NCBI GenBank assembly: GCA_034387635.1 | Contig: JAOANU010000028.1 | Location: forward strand, 102,272 to 166,271 | Source: Rhodosporidiobolus odoratus | Taxonomy: Eukaryota; Basidiomycota; Microbotryomycetes; Sporidiobolales; Sporidiobolaceae | DNA: 64,000 nt | Reading direction: 5' to 3' | The notes under the pieces: generated by a model | The model's input: the letters and a program-made list of their open reading frames with translations, nothing else | Told to the model about the DNA's origin: nothing | Database searches by the model: none | Part shown: piece after piece, positions 62,255 to 64,000 of the stretch | How positions within the stretch are numbered: the first letter of the stretch is position 1 | Layout of the letters: each line of letters starts with the position of its first letter | Position numbers and translations under genes: made by a program

Positions 62255-63517
62255 ATGGGTGATTCGCATCATCCTGTACACCGACTGAATCACCCGGACA
62301 TTGCGGTCCGCACAGAAGGTGCGTCGAATCTATTTCTTATCGTCGCTTAATAACACCATTGACAGCTGCCGAGCAGCTGGTGATCGGCAGCTAGTGACAC
62401 GCTTACTGATGCTTGCACATGCTCTGCGCAGCCCGTGAGTATATAGAGGAGTTGCTCGAAGCGAGCAAAGCCTGTTATTTTCCACATGGGGACAAACAAG
62501 TAATCGACTTGACTTTCACGCTCGATGCCGTTCGTAACTGTACGCTAAAGTTCTTATCTCCTTGCGCAATCGGTTGGCTAAGAAAGAGCCTCTCCACACA
62601 GTGAACCTCTGCATCGTCGACAGGGCGCCTCACGTGTCGCATGAACAAGCCGAACACGATACCCTCGTAGCGATGCAGCGCGTCATGTACGGCTTGAGCG
62701 CTCTCCTGGAGGGTCAGTGGCTGATGTACAAGACCCGTCCTTACAAGGCCTTCAGCGTAGACTGGGTTCTAGGGGATGCGTTCCCGCGCGCCTATCAAGC
62801 CTGGGACGGGCAACCTTACCGTTCGTTCCATTCTTGCCAGGCATTCCACACAGGTAGAGCCCTTCCTAAAGCAGCGCTTGTAGAACCACTGGAGCACGAC
62901 TGGACACAACAAGGTCATTTCGTCGTCAAAGCGGAAACAACTAAGATATGTCGTGGCGACCAAGTCATGCCCGCCCTCCCGGTCCTCAAATACGGATGTC
63001 CTCTAGCTGTCGTCTACAATCCACCCGCATACAAGGGTCTGTGTCTGACTTCATTCTCATACATGCATGGAGACCCAGCTGACGGCATATCATGACATGT
63101 ATGCATGTGTCGACTTGCGATTCGCCCCGTCCTCATACTCGCTATTCTGCACCCCTAGGCGTCAACGTACAAGATCAAATCCCGGTGCAGCCTCACAGGG
63201 TCAGAGTCCTTCGCAACGTCCCCGAACCGGGGGCTACCGGCCATCACCTCGATTATGACGCAGAGACGTCGGAGAAAGCAGTATATATCGACACATTCGA
63301 ACCGCCTCCGACCTCCGCACCCCAAGGCAAAGTCCACATAGGATGGAGATGGGGTATACATCTGAAACTCGCAAGGAGCGGCAAGTACGAGAAGGCCGTG
63401 GAGCCCGAAGAGGCATTCAATATCAAGTTCAACGGGTCAAGCTACGTGCTGCGTTCTCCGGAGGAGTTGCAGGTCGTCGTTGAGCACAGTGCGTATACGC
63501 CGACAAGTAGGACTTAG
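62255..63517 (+). CDS. orphan 321-residue protein
   Basis: Four exons (62255-62318, 62432-62539, 62602-63036, 63159-63517) join in one frame to 321 residues, starting MGDSHHPVHRLNHPDIAVRT. Readable blocks: AREYIEELLEASKACYF, QVIDLTFTLDAVRNLNLCIV, EHDTLVAMQRVMYGLSALLE, KAFSVDWVLGDAFPRAYQAW, LPVLKYGCPLAVVYNPPAYK, PVQPHRVRVLRNVPEPGATG, HIGWRWGIHLKLARSGKYEK and FNIKFNGSSYVLRSPEELQV. The second half alternates like a beta-rich domain. No signal peptide or catalytic motif is recognised and I know no family. The base composition seems less GC-rich than its neighbours by eye. The first exon is the least certain. Confidence 0.55.
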
Positions 63518-63918
63518 GCCCGTAGCTTTGCACAGGCTAGTCAGATGCATATGTAAAGCAAGGATATGTGTCACGAGGAAACCTTCCTTCCTTCGAGGCT
63601 CTCGACAGGAAGGTCGTCAAATCGTGTCTCGTGACAGTGTTGCGTACGTAGAAATAAGCCGGCGGACGCGAGCCGCTGCATGATCGCTTGCCAAAGACAC
63701 TTTACTGGCAGAAAGCTTGGAAGAAAGGAAGAACAGAAGCAAATCTACCCAGGCAGGTCGCGGGGGTGACGCCGCACAGGTACAAGCATGAGCGAGAACA
63801 AGTGTAGTAAGCGCAGTGCAATGCGGCCATAATAAGGCAAAACTAAAGAACGACAACAAGGTCCGCTGCTGAAAAACGAAGTCCCCCTCCCTCTCCCTCG
63901 CGTGACGCCCTCTAGCGC
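63518..63918. other. intergenic between converging genes
   Basis: About 400 bp between the orphan gene and the histone H3 stop. It should carry both 3' flanks. No gene is seen. Confidence 0.45.
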
Positions 63919-63959
63919 TTACTGACGCTCACCACGGAGACGGCGGGCAAGCTGAATGT
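63919..63959 (-). CDS. histone H3, last exon (gene runs off the window)
   Basis: The minus strand reads an acceptor (ccatccacag at about 63960-63969), then codons for (D)IQLARRLRGERQ and a TAA at 63919-63921. This is the invariant C-terminal end of histone H3, which binds DNA in the nucleosome core. The Asp codon is split by the intron, phase 1. Most H3 end in GERS or GERA; here the last residue is Gln, which may be a species feature or mark a variant such as a CENP-A relative, though the LARRLRGER run fits canonical H3. The remaining exons lie beyond 64000. Confidence 0.85.
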
Positions 63960-64000
63960 CTGTGGATGGCGAAGAACAGGGTCAGCTAAAGGATCAGAGA

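Overview
The window is nuclear DNA from a fungus, most likely a basidiomycete yeast of the red-yeast type (Rhodotorula/Sporobolomyces-like Pucciniomycotina). The sequence shows GC-rich, tightly packed genes on both strands and many short introns (mostly 40-180 nt). Donors are usually gtacgt, gtgcgt or gtccgt, and a ctgac branch-like motif often lies upstream of the acceptor. The placement below basidiomycete level is inference. Twenty-eight gene loci are described, nearly all spliced. Models were built by hand from conserved residues, codon phase and splice sites, so functional calls are firmer than some first exons.

Left third (1-20 kb): an edge fragment; a CUE/DUF1771/Smr protein (-); a 57-residue Cys-rich protein (+); the AP-2 sigma adaptin (-) divergent from an M3 oligopeptidase (+); a dsRBD-only protein followed by an RNase III-like protein (+); a small orphan (-) divergent from a Pmp3/Sna3-like membrane protein with a PPxY tail (+); a small basic orphan (+); a Ste20-type PAK kinase (-); and a degenerate C-terminal piece of an NCS1 permease (+).

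Middle (20-45.6 kb): a large Ufd4/TRIP12-type HECT ubiquitin ligase, a DUF1348/NTF2-fold protein, a TPR protein (-), mitochondrial monothiol glutaredoxin Grx5, a BTB/POZ protein, a ZnT5/ZnT7/Msc2-type zinc transporter with two His-rich loops, an Mcm1/SRF-type MADS-box regulator, a BRAP2/Etp1-type RING plus UBP-finger protein, and an actin-related protein resembling Arp9 (-).

Right third (45.6-64 kb): lanosterol synthase ERG7, phosphomannomutase SEC53, a small inverted-repeat element, a probable mitochondrial protein of unknown function, a cytochrome P450 (-), methylenetetrahydrofolate reductase, an orphan gene and the last exon of a histone H3 gene (-).

Most genes are unrelated housekeeping functions, and I see no biosynthetic cluster, defence island or operon. 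The unusual signals are mainly gene architecture. The P450 heme cysteine lies in an 8-nt microexon. A 15-nt microexon in SEC53 lies between two introns that resemble each other. Three introns are GC-AG. There is also an RNase III domain with a substituted catalytic Asp, an adjacent dsRBD-only gene, an AT-rich inverted-repeat element, and a decaying permease.
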